This document shows positions 1-4,578 of a DNA stretch of 5,515 nucleotides, in pieces. The notes below the pieces were generated by a model, which saw only the letters and a list, made by a program, of their open reading frames with translations, was not told the origin of the DNA and did not search any database. A program made the position numbers and the translations under genes. This DNA is from Thermoactinomycetaceae bacterium (GTDB taxonomy: Bacteria; Bacillota; Bacilli; Thermoactinomycetales; Thermoactinomycetaceae). Numbering within the stretch: position 1 is the stretch's first letter; every line of letters starts with the position of its first letter. Where the stretch lies: positions 1 through 5,515 of the forward strand of contig JANWJM010000030.1 of the NCBI GenBank assembly GCA_025449475.1. Reading direction: 5' to 3'.

Positions 1-812
1 ATTGGCCCACGGAAGAAGAACAATTCAAAGCATACCAAGAAGTTCTAAAAGCTTTTGATGACCGCCCAGTCATCATCCGTACGCTCGATATCGGTGGCGA
101 TAAAGAACTCCCTTATGCCCAGTTGCCCAAAGAAGAAAATCCTTTTTTAGGTCATCGAGCCATTCGTTTTTGTCTGGATCACCCGGAAATCTTTAAAACC
201 CAATTAAGAGCCTTGCTACGAGCAAGTGTTCATGGAAACCTATGGATCATGCTTCCAATGATTGAGAGTCTTTCGGAAATTCAAGCGGCAAAAGAATTAC
301 TCAATCAGTGCCAACAAGAGTTGACACAACGAAATCTTCCTTTCCGCAAAAAGATCCCTTTTGGAATCATGATCGAAATACCAGCCGCTGCGTTGATCGC
401 GGATCAATTGGCACAGGAAGTAGATTTTATGAGCATCGGAACCAATGATTTGACGCAATACACACTTGCCGCTGATCGCGGGAATGAAAAAGTGGCCCAT
501 TTGTATGATGCCGCACACCCTGCAGTCTTGCAGCTCATCCAAAAGACCGCGCAAGCGGCTGAAAAAGCTGGCATTCAAGTAGGGATCTGTGGTGAATTAG
601 CAGGAGATCCAGAATTAACGAAGGTCTTGATTGGGTTGGGAATTCACGAACTCTCCATGAACGCTTCGTCCATCCCAGAAATCAAACAAAACATTCGTCG
701 CATTCGGACGAATTCTGCTCGAAAGCTGGCTCAACAAGTGGTGAAATTGGAAAACGGTCAACAAGTCCGAGAGCATGCTAAACGAAAACGTTTTGGATTC
801 TTTGGATTCTGA
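1..812 (+). CDS. ptsI: PTS phosphoenolpyruvate-protein phosphotransferase (enzyme I), C-terminal part, 5' end outside window
   Basis: Cytoplasmic enzyme I takes phosphate from phosphoenolpyruvate and passes it to HPr, starting the sugar phosphotransferase cascade. The reading frame is open from base 3 at the left edge and gives 269 residues, roughly the last half of a protein of about 570 residues. This is the PEP-binding TIM-barrel domain. Visible signatures are RTLDIGGDKELPY (its Arg matches E. coli R332), NPFLGHRAIR, GIMIEIPAAA (Glu matching the Mg ligand E431), SIGTNDLTQYTLAADRGNE (N454, D455 and R465 equivalents) and GICGELAGD (the active-site Cys502). The phosphorylated His and the HPr-binding domain lie upstream, outside the window, as ptsH probably does. 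An in-frame TTG at 123 is internal, since conserved enzyme I sequence continues before it. The C-terminus ends in a basic stretch and a repeated FGFFGF. A terminator follows within 60 nt, so ptsI ends its transcription unit. Identification is very secure. Confidence 0.98.
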   Translation, partial: WPTEEEQFKAYQEVLKAFDDRPVIIRTLDIGGDKELPYAQLPKEENPFLGHRAIRFCLDHPEIFKTQLRALLRASVHGNLWIMLPMIESLSEIQAAKELLNQCQQELTQRNLPFRKKIPFGIMIEIPAAALIADQLAQEVDFMSIGTNDLTQYTLAADRGNEKVAHLYDAAHPAVLQLIQKTAQAAEKAGIQVGICGELAGDPELTKVLIGLGIHELSMNASSIPEIKQNIRRIRTNSARKLAQQVVKLENGQQVREHAKRKRFGFFGF

Positions 813-814
813 GA

Positions 815-844
815 AGCCTGATCGTTCGGAGGAGGCTCATTTTT
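815..844 (+). terminator. Possible weak terminator just after ptsI
   Basis: AGCCT (815-819) pairs with AGGCT (833-837) across a 13-nt loop in which CTGA and TCGG can form a small inner stem. CATTTTTA follows on the + strand. The stem is short and the loop long, so this would be a weak terminator; it may act in tandem with the better hairpin at 847. On the minus strand the hairpin is followed only by TCTCAG, so it would serve the convergent gene poorly. Confidence 0.35.
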
Positions 845-1229
845 ACCATCCCGCTTTGGGATGTCTTTTTAGTTCCACTTTTGGCAAATAGAAATAGGGG
901 GTTTGTTCATTTAAGGTTCCCAATGCATCCGAAGTGATCAAAATGGAAAAAGGTTGATACGCGTTTTGGTGCGTTAAAAGCAAACCCGCATGATCTTTAG
1001 CAAATGCGATCGCTTTTTCCAATTCACCATTGATTTTAAAACATAACAAGTAAGCATCTTCCAAACGATCATAGAGCCAAACATACTGAAAGGATTCCAT
1101 CGTGACGCCACCAATCTCATCCCAATCCGGAATAGACAAGATCAATACATCTTCATTCTCTAGCTCAGCCCATCCTCCGTCTTCTGGGATCGCTGCTTCG
1201 GTTACTTTTGGTATATAACGTTCGGACAT
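843..1229 (-). CDS. Unidentified 128-aa cytoplasmic protein
   Basis: I do not recognise this protein. The ATG at 1229 is chosen because AGGAG (complement of 1238-1242) lies 8 nt upstream. An in-frame GTG three codons earlier would overlap that ribosome binding site and is unlikely. The product starts MSERYIPKVTEAAIPEDGG. Its N-terminal half is acidic (ELENEDVLILSIPDWDEIGG), the middle has alternating hydrophobic and aromatic segments (FQYVWLYDRLEDAYLLCFKI), then a likely helix (ELEKAIAFAKDHAGLLL), a probable strand (PFSILITSD) and a short basic tail (KVELKRHPKAGW). There is no signal peptide, membrane span or metal-binding motif. This pattern suggests a small soluble alpha/beta protein. It stands alone, convergent with ptsI and divergent from the gene at 1508, with no clear terminator of its own. 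The good ribosome binding site and protein-like composition make it a likely real gene of unknown role. Confidence 0.8.
   Translation of the reverse strand: MSERYIPKVTEAAIPEDGGWAELENEDVLILSIPDWDEIGGVTMESFQYVWLYDRLEDAYLLCFKINGELEKAIAFAKDHAGLLLTHQNAYQPFSILITSDALGTLNEQTPYFYLPKVELKRHPKAGW
847..870 (+). terminator. Intrinsic terminator of ptsI, inside the convergent gene
   Basis: CATCCC (847-852) and GGGATG (858-863) form a perfect 6-bp stem with the 5-nt loop GCTTT, followed directly by TCTTTTT on the + strand. The T-run direction fits ptsI, whose stop is 34 nt upstream. The same bases encode the last residues of the minus-strand gene, so the convergent genes share this DNA. No T-run follows the stem on the minus strand. 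Confidence 0.6.
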
Positions 1230-1237
1230 CCACTCCA

Positions 1238-1242
1238 CTCCT
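1238..1242 (-). promoter_or_regulatory. Ribosome binding site deciding the start of the 128-aa gene
   Basis: On the minus strand AGGAG is followed by 8 nt and then ATG (1229-1227). This spacing is standard for Bacilli. It excludes the upstream in-frame GTG at 1238, whose first base is part of the AGGAG itself. Confidence 0.7.
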
Positions 1243-1308
1243 AATTTTCTTGTTCGTGTCGAAAAAAGAAGGATCCTCCACTCAGCTCTACACGCTTTCT
1301 AAACGGGG

Positions 1309-1367
1309 TTGGAAGATCGTTCTCTTTTTTGATACAAAAATCTAGAAAAACTTTCGCCATCTTCCAA
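1309..1367. repeat. 9-bp perfect inverted repeat in a divergent intergenic spacer
   Basis: TTGGAAGAT (1309-1317) and ATCTTCCAA (1359-1367) are exact reverse complements, 41 nt apart. Between them lies a smaller dyad, TTTTTG-ATA-CAAAAA (1326-1340). The spacer separates two divergent genes, so the repeat could be a paired operator. The right arm read on the minus strand holds a weak -35-like TTGGAA, with TAGATT 17 nt downstream, a possible promoter for the 128-aa gene. None of this is strong. Nothing else is evident in the 1243-1400 stretch. Confidence 0.35.
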
Positions 1368-1408
1368 GACTGTGCTTAACGAGTGATACGAATCGATGGT
1401 TGAATCTA

Positions 1409-1485
1409 TTGACAACGAACCCCCATGACCCGATTAAAAAATTTCTGATAAACCTTGATAATTTTTCCCATCACTTGGTTATACT
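1409..1485 (+). promoter_or_regulatory. Candidate promoter region for the 62-aa gene
   Basis: Several sigma-A-like elements lie here and I cannot choose firmly. A consensus -35 TTGACA (1409-1414) has only a poor -10 (GATTAA, 1432) at 17 nt. TTAAAA (1434-1439) followed by GATAAT (1457-1462) at 17 nt would give a leader of about 40 nt before the start. TTGATA (1455-1460) with TATACT (1480-1485) has a long 19-nt spacer and would start the RNA almost at the ribosome binding site. The second option fits best. Confidence 0.35.
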
Positions 1486-1491
1486 GCATGT

Positions 1492-1499
1492 AGGAGGTG
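1492..1499 (+). promoter_or_regulatory. Strong ribosome binding site defining a TTG start at 1508
   Basis: AGGAGGTG is a near-perfect match to the 16S rRNA 3' end and lies 8 nt before the in-frame TTG at 1508. The longer reading frame from a TTG at 1400 has no comparable site, and its first 36 codons overlap promoter-like elements. An ATG at 1501 sits only a few bases after the site but reads a short out-of-frame peptide. Confidence 0.65.
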
Positions 1500-1507
1500 T
1501 ATGTACT

Positions 1508-1696
1508 TTGTATTATGTGATTCGAGATAAGGAACATTTACCCCCATCGATCATTAGTGAAGATAACTATTTCACTTGGTATAATCCAATGAAAAAAGAT
1601 CACCGAGTGGAGTTTAGAGGCACTCTTAATGAATGTTATCATTTTTTAGCGGTGAAGGATAGTGAACGTATGGACGACTCCATCCGACTAAAATAG
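1508..1696 (+). CDS. Unidentified small protein (62 aa, TTG start)
   Basis: I do not recognise this protein. With the TTG start at 1508, set by the AGGAGGTG site, it has 62 residues: LYYVIRDKEHLPPSIISE (first residue read as Met), then an aromatic patch DNYFTWYNPMKKDHR, then VEFRGTLNECYHFLAV and a charged tail KDSERMDDSIRLK. It is hydrophilic, with no membrane span, signal peptide or metal site beyond a single Cys. An in-frame extension to a TTG at 1400 would give 98 residues, but those codons lack a ribosome binding site and overlap likely promoter elements. The gene is a single unit, divergent from the 128-aa gene and convergent with ispH, and a strong terminator follows 75 nt downstream. 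The site, length and terminator support a real gene; its function is unknown. Confidence 0.65.
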   Translation: MYYVIRDKEHLPPSIISEDNYFTWYNPMKKDHRVEFRGTLNECYHFLAVKDSERMDDSIRLK

Positions 1697-1771
1697 CTTA
1701 ACTTGTACTTCACTCACTTCTTCTCAACCAATCATCAAACATGTACCCCCATCGCACTTCACAGAAAGCAA

Positions 1772-1803
1772 GAGGTCGCAATCGATTGCGACCTCATCTT
1801 TTT
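1772..1803 (+). terminator. Strong palindromic terminator between the 62-aa gene and ispH
   Basis: GAGGTCGCAATC (1772-1783) and GATTGCGACCTC (1784-1795) form a perfect 24-nt palindrome. As RNA this gives a 10-bp GC-rich stem with the tetraloop TCGA, followed by ATCTTTTT on the + strand. It ends the 62-aa gene. On the minus strand TTGCTTTCT follows, partly U-rich, so it may also stop ispH transcripts, whose stop codon is about 76 nt away. No other ispH terminator is visible. Confidence 0.85.
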
Positions 1804-1871
1804 GGAGATACAGCTTTTCGCTTCTTCTTGATTGGCGGAAGTATTTTATCCATGTTTATCGTACGTCTCTT

Positions 1872-2759
1872 CTACCAGGTTGAAGGATCATTTTCATCAA
1901 ATTGCTCCAAGAATTTAATTACTTCGCGGGTAATGGGAGTAGGTGTTGATGCACCTGCTGTGACTCCTACTTTCTTTTTTCCTTTCAACCAATCGATTTC
2001 AATCTCGGTCACATCCGCGACGCGATAAGCCTCAACCTTTGCAATCTCTTGTGCAACTTGTGCTAAACGATTTGAATTATTGCTGCGCGGATCACCAACA
2101 ACGATGACCAAATCGGTCTCCTTTGCTTGCTGAGCAACTGCTTCTTGACGCTCTTGAGTAGCCATACAAATCTCATTATAAATCTCGACATGCGGGAATT
2201 TCTCACGTACTTTATTCATCAAATAAGATGTATCCCATTGACTCATTGTGGTCTGGTTGGTGACCAATAATTTATCAGTGGTAAACGACAACTGTTCAAT
2301 ATCCTCTTCCGTCTCTACCAAGTGAACGCGCCCAGGCGCCACACCCAAAGCCCCTTCTGGCTCCGGATGACCGCTTTTGCCCACATAAATGATTTCGTAG
2401 CCCTCTTTGGTCTTTTCACGAATCAAATCATGGGTTCGGGTTACATCTGGACATGTAGCATCCACAATCGCTAAGCCTTTTTCACGCGCTTTTTTACGTA
2501 CTTCCGGTGAAACACCATGAGCGGTGAAAATGACGGTTCCTTGATCGATTTGATCCAAAAGTTCTAAGCGATCTTCACCATCCAGTGTGATAATCTGCTC
2601 TTTCTCAAAGGCTTTTACTACATGACTATTATGAACAATCATTCCTAAGATATAGATGGGACGAGGGAGATCTAAGTTCTCAGCTGTTTGTCTCGCTAAT
2701 ACCATCGCATCAACGACACCATAACAATAACCACGAGGCGTTATTTTAATAACTTCCAT
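1872..2759 (-). CDS. ispH: 4-hydroxy-3-methylbut-2-enyl diphosphate reductase (IspH/LytB)
   Basis: IspH is the last enzyme of the methylerythritol phosphate pathway. It is a cytoplasmic iron-sulfur protein that reductively converts HMBPP to the isoprenoid precursors IPP and DMAPP. The 295-residue product is a little shorter than the roughly 310-residue Bacillus protein and looks complete. The three cluster-binding cysteines are present: C12 (GYCYG), C103 (DATCPDV) and C198 (NEICMATQERQ). Substrate-binding residues also match the family: H43 (IVHNSHV), H81 (FTAHGV), H131 and the proton-relay E133 (SGHPE), T170/T171 (NQTTMS), the DPRSNNSNRL loop (S227, N229) and S271 in TAGASTP. The ATG at 2759 has GGAGG 9 nt upstream and an extended -10 promoter at 2797-2805. 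It appears to be a single-gene unit, divergent from the coat-like gene and convergent with the 62-aa gene. Identification is very secure. Confidence 0.99.
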   Translation of the reverse strand: MEVIKITPRGYCYGVVDAMVLARQTAENLDLPRPIYILGMIVHNSHVVKAFEKEQIITLDGEDRLELLDQIDQGTVIFTAHGVSPEVRKKAREKGLAIVDATCPDVTRTHDLIREKTKEGYEIIYVGKSGHPEPEGALGVAPGRVHLVETEEDIEQLSFTTDKLLVTNQTTMSQWDTSYLMNKVREKFPHVEIYNEICMATQERQEAVAQQAKETDLVIVVGDPRSNNSNRLAQVAQEIAKVEAYRVADVTEIEIDWLKGKKKVGVTAGASTPTPITREVIKFLEQFDENDPSTW

Positions 2760-2796
2760 GTACTATTTCCTCCAGACTTGAGGCATAATCATTTTT

Positions 2797-2805
2797 ATTA
2801 TAGCA
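2797..2805 (-). promoter_or_regulatory. Extended -10 promoter of ispH
   Basis: Read on the minus strand this is TGCTATAAT: a perfect TATAAT preceded by the TGn extension. At 17 nt upstream the -35 is poor (CAGTTA), which is usual when the extended element is present. It lies about 38 nt before the ispH ATG, leaving room for the GGAGG at 2769-2773. Confidence 0.75.
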
Positions 2806-2837
2806 CAAATGCAATCGAATAACTGGTCAGGATGGAA

Positions 2838-2862
2838 AGATGGGCCAATCGACTAGGTAACA
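2838..2862 (+). promoter_or_regulatory. Two GerE-like boxes upstream of the coat-like gene
   Basis: AGATGGGCCAAT (2838-2849) and GACTAGGTAACA (2851-2862) each match about 10 of 12 positions of the GerE consensus RWWTRGGYNNYY, with cores TGGGC and TAGGT spaced 13 nt apart in the same direction. GerE regulates sigma-K-dependent coat genes in Bacillus, often from paired sites. The motif is degenerate, so this is suggestive rather than firm. Confidence 0.35.
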
Positions 2863-2886
2863 TGTACAACACTCCTACATAAGATG
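2860..2886 (+). promoter_or_regulatory. Possible sigma-K promoter of the coat-like gene
   Basis: AC (2860-2861), 16 nt, then CATAAGATG (2878-2886) resembles the late mother-cell sigma-K pattern (AC, 16-17 nt, CATAnnnTA), with the final A missing. It is 31 nt before the GTG start. No good sigma-A promoter is seen in this spacer on the + strand. Confidence 0.4.
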
Positions 2887-2916
2887 AAGTAAAATGAATG
2901 GAAAGGATGTGTAAAT

Positions 2917-3285
2917 GTGGAGAAAAAACCATTCAAACCCATGCCTACTCCCATTCCGAAACCGATGCCTAAACCACCGATGAAGCCCCATTATCCGATG
3001 CATCCCATGCATCCCTACCCTTGTATCCCATGCGATGAAAAACTGATTCAACGGCTATATAAACATATGAAAATGTGTCATCGGCACGAAATGGAAATCA
3101 TCAAAATGATGAAAAGATACTGTATGAAGAAAACAAGACGAGGCTGTGAATCTTCTTCCAGATACCGCTGGGATTCTCCTTGCCAAGAATCACCTTGGAG
3201 ACGTAGAAATCCTTATCGTCACTATGAATCGCCTGAATCACCAAGATACAACAATCCATATGAGAGCAGTTCATTTCGCGACTAA
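2917..3285 (+). CDS. Pro/Met/His/Cys-rich protein, probable spore coat or spore-associated protein
   Basis: This 122-residue protein has a biased composition and no recognised enzyme domain. Residues 5-38 are a Pro/Met/Lys/His tract built from short units such as PMPTPIPKPMPKP and HYPMHPMHPYP, followed by CIPC. Residues about 41-75 look helical and basic (EKLIQRLYKHMKMCHRHEME, then IIKMMKRYCMKK). The tail (78-122) is rich in Ser, Arg, Tyr and Pro, with SPW, SPE and SPR units and NPY twice. There are six cysteines (36, 39, 54, 69, 77, 89), able to cross-link or bind metal. Such sequences are typical of spore coat proteins of Bacilli, but I cannot assign a family. It has no signal peptide or membrane span. 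The start is GTG, with AAAGGA 9 nt upstream. It is a single gene, with sigma-K/GerE-like sites before it and a strong terminator after it. The coat role is inferred from composition and promoter. Confidence 0.7.
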   Translation: MEKKPFKPMPTPIPKPMPKPPMKPHYPMHPMHPYPCIPCDEKLIQRLYKHMKMCHRHEMEIIKMMKRYCMKKTRRGCESSSRYRWDSPCQESPWRRRNPYRHYESPESPRYNNPYESSSFRD

Positions 3286-3289
3286 AAGC

Positions 3290-3319
3290 AATCCCCACAT
3301 CTTGCTGTGGGGATTTTCT
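3290..3319 (+). terminator. Strong, probably bidirectional terminator after the coat-like gene
   Basis: AATCCCCACA (3290-3299) and TGTGGGGATT (3306-3315) form a perfect 10-bp stem with loop TCTTGC, followed by TTCT. The hairpin begins 5 nt after the stop codon. On the minus strand GCTTTTAG follows the same stem, so it can also stop transcripts from the small membrane protein gene and perhaps metF read-through. Confidence 0.85.
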
Positions 3320-3347
3320 ATAAAGACGCCTCGCCAATGAATGAGGC
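3320..3347 (-). terminator. Weak hairpin after the small membrane protein gene
   Basis: On the minus strand GCCTC (3347-3343) and GAGGC (3332-3328) form a 5-bp stem with a 10-nt loop, followed by GTCTTTAT. It sits 11 nt past the small gene's stop codon. It is weak alone and would be backed up by the strong hairpin at 3290-3319. Confidence 0.35.
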
Positions 3348-3357
3348 TACAGGAGGT

Positions 3358-3465
3358 TTAACCGTTATTTTTAATTCTTTCTCGAACGTACAAACTCGCC
3401 AACACAATCGAGATTAAAATAAAGAAAATAACAAGTGCCGATGAGTCTAAAAAACTCTGATTCAT
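3358..3465 (-). CDS. Small single-span membrane protein (35 aa), unidentified
   Basis: A 36-codon reading frame starts at ATG 3465 and ends at TAA 3360-3358. The peptide begins MNQSFLDSSA, continues with the hydrophobic LVIFFILISIVLASLY (residues about 11-26), and ends in a basic tail, VRERIKNNG. This is a classic one-span membrane peptide; the positive tail would place its C-terminus in the cytoplasm. A GGGAGGG site (complement of 3477-3483) precedes the ATG by 11 nt, slightly long but usable. A sigma-A-like promoter lies about 50 nt upstream and terminators follow, so the gene is framed as its own unit, although metF read-through could also reach it. I cannot assign a family. Small sporulation-linked membrane peptides and type I toxins share this overall shape, but no family motif of either is visible. 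The coding call rests on the signals around it. Confidence 0.55.
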   Translation of the reverse strand: MNQSFLDSSALVIFFILISIVLASLYVRERIKNNG

Positions 3466-3508
3466 ATTCAGAAAAACCCTCCCGAAGATTCCTCTTTTTC
3501 AATTCTAT

Positions 3509-3542
3509 GTTGATTATCGACTATTTTATTATCGAAATCAAC
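3509..3542 (-). promoter_or_regulatory. Promoter of the small membrane protein gene, embedded in an inverted repeat
   Basis: On the minus strand, TTGATT (complement of 3536-3541) and GATAAT (complement of 3513-3518) are spaced exactly 17 nt apart, a good sigma-A pattern. The whole segment is a near-perfect dyad: GTTGATT and AATCAAC arms of 7 bp at the ends, then four more pairs (TCGA with TCGA) after one bulged base. The -35 lies in one arm and the -10 in the other, which suits a repressor operator. Confidence 0.5.
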
Positions 3543-3544
3543 AC

Positions 3545-3559
3545 AAATATGCCATATTT
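3545..3559. repeat. 7-1-7 AT-rich palindrome next to the promoter
   Basis: AAATATG, one C, CATATTT: a perfect 15-nt palindrome ending 3 nt upstream of the -35 of the small membrane protein gene. Its size fits a dimeric regulator site, but the sequence is AT-rich and could be chance. Apart from this and the promoter, nothing else is evident between 3466 and 3606. No terminator directly follows metF. Confidence 0.3.
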
Positions 3560-3606
3560 CTTGTTTATTTTTACAAGCTCACATTTCTTTTTAAAATCGT
3601 TCTCCT

Positions 3607-4578
3607 TCAAATAGCATTGGCTAGGTCTTTCTCTCGAATATAGCGCGTCAATGATTGGGTCATCTCCCAATAATCAAACGGAGTGATTAAGTAGATCCCA
3701 TTAAATTTTTCGCATGCGACATCCACCAACTCTTCTGAGATTTTGACACCAATTTTCCGCTCTTCTTCGCGATTCCTTCCGTATGACAAGCGCTGAAATA
3801 TATGATCCGCGATTTTAATCCCAGGTACTTCATTGTGCAGGAAAAGCGCATTTTTGAAACTGGTAATTGGCATAATTCCGACAAAGACAGGGATGGGCAA
3901 ATGTTTGGTTGCTTGATAAAGTTTTTCGATTCCCCGCTCATCATAAATGGGTTGTGTCATTACAAAGTCGGCTCCTGCTTCGATCTTCTTCTCCAAACGC
4001 CGAATGGCTCGATCGATATTCCGCACATGAGGATTAAAGGCGGTCCCGATAATAAAGGAAGTACGTTGTCGGAACGTTTTTCCAGAAAAAGAGACCCCTT
4101 CATTTAACGCTTTGACCTTACGAATCAGTTCAAAGGACGTAACATCAAAAACAGGGCTCGATTCAGGCAGATCGCCCATCTTTGGAGGATCACCTGTAAC
4201 GATCAATATTTGGTGAATTCCCAAAGCGTGAAGCCCCATCAGATGCGATTGTTGCCCGAGTAGATTGCGATCCCGGCAGGTGATATGAACCAACGGTTCG
4301 ATGGAATGTTTGGTTTTTAAAATCGCCCCCAAAGCTAGATTACTCACCCGTGACGAAGCCAAAGAATTATCTGCCATCGTAATCGCATCGACACCAGCTT
4401 GATGGAGACGTTTGGATCCTTCCAAAAAGGGGTGGATATCCAAATCCCTCGGTGTATCAAATTCACAGATAATGGTTCGTTGCTTTTTCACCTTCTCCAC
4501 GACGGTTTCACTTTCTTTTCGCACTTCCGTCCTCTCCCTTCTGATCCTTGGCTCTCTCCGACCGAAGTCAATTTGCAT
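3607..4578 (-). CDS. metF: Methylenetetrahydrofolate reductase (YitJ-type MTHFR domain, stand-alone)
   Basis: This flavoenzyme reduces 5,10-methylene-THF to 5-methyl-THF, the methyl donor for methionine synthase. The 323-residue product has the MTHFR TIM-barrel pattern: IICEFDTPRDLD (E39, candidate general acid matching E. coli E28), DAITMADNSLASSRVSN, HITCRDRN (98-105, FAD site), LIVTGDPP (D130, matching D120), the FIIGTAFNP region, DFVMTQPIYD (Q209, matching Q183) and PVFVGIMP. The wording of these motifs is closest to the C-terminal half of Bacillus YitJ, in which MTHFR is fused to a homocysteine methyltransferase; that N-terminal half is absent here. The first 33 residues are instead a charged Arg/Glu/Lys-rich extension. 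The ATG at 4578 lies inside the end of metH (11-nt overlap), with GAGGT 6 nt upstream, so translation is probably coupled. No clear terminator follows. Confidence 0.95.
   Translation of the reverse strand: MQIDFGRREPRIRRERTEVRKESETVVEKVKKQRTIICEFDTPRDLDIHPFLEGSKRLHQAGVDAITMADNSLASSRVSNLALGAILKTKHSIEPLVHITCRDRNLLGQQSHLMGLHALGIHQILIVTGDPPKMGDLPESSPVFDVTSFELIRKVKALNEGVSFSGKTFRQRTSFIIGTAFNPHVRNIDRAIRRLEKKIEAGADFVMTQPIYDERGIEKLYQATKHLPIPVFVGIMPITSFKNALFLHNEVPGIKIADHIFQRLSYGRNREEERKIGVKISEELVDVACEKFNGIYLITPFDYWEMTQSLTRYIREKDLANAI

Noticed and set aside
297..578. Minus-strand 93-codon reading frame inside ptsI
   Set aside because: Antisense to the conserved PEP-binding domain, with no start signals; a shadow of ptsI.
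1741..2028. + strand 95-codon reading frame over the ispH 3' end
   Set aside because: It runs through the palindromic terminator and antisense to well-conserved ispH codons, has no ribosome binding site, and gives low-quality protein.
3101..3340. Reading frames on both strands overlapping the end of the coat-like gene
   Set aside because: Both run through the 3290-3319 terminator hairpin and lack ribosome binding sites; the 2917-3285 frame has a proper start and terminator.
3542..3606. CTTGT/ACAAG hairpin as a metF terminator
   Set aside because: Only a 5-bp stem, followed on the minus strand by AAATAT rather than a U-run.
4568..4578. Programmed frameshift fusing MetH and MetF
   Set aside because: The overlap has a normal ATG with its own GAGGT site and no slippery heptamer; ordinary overlapping genes explain it.
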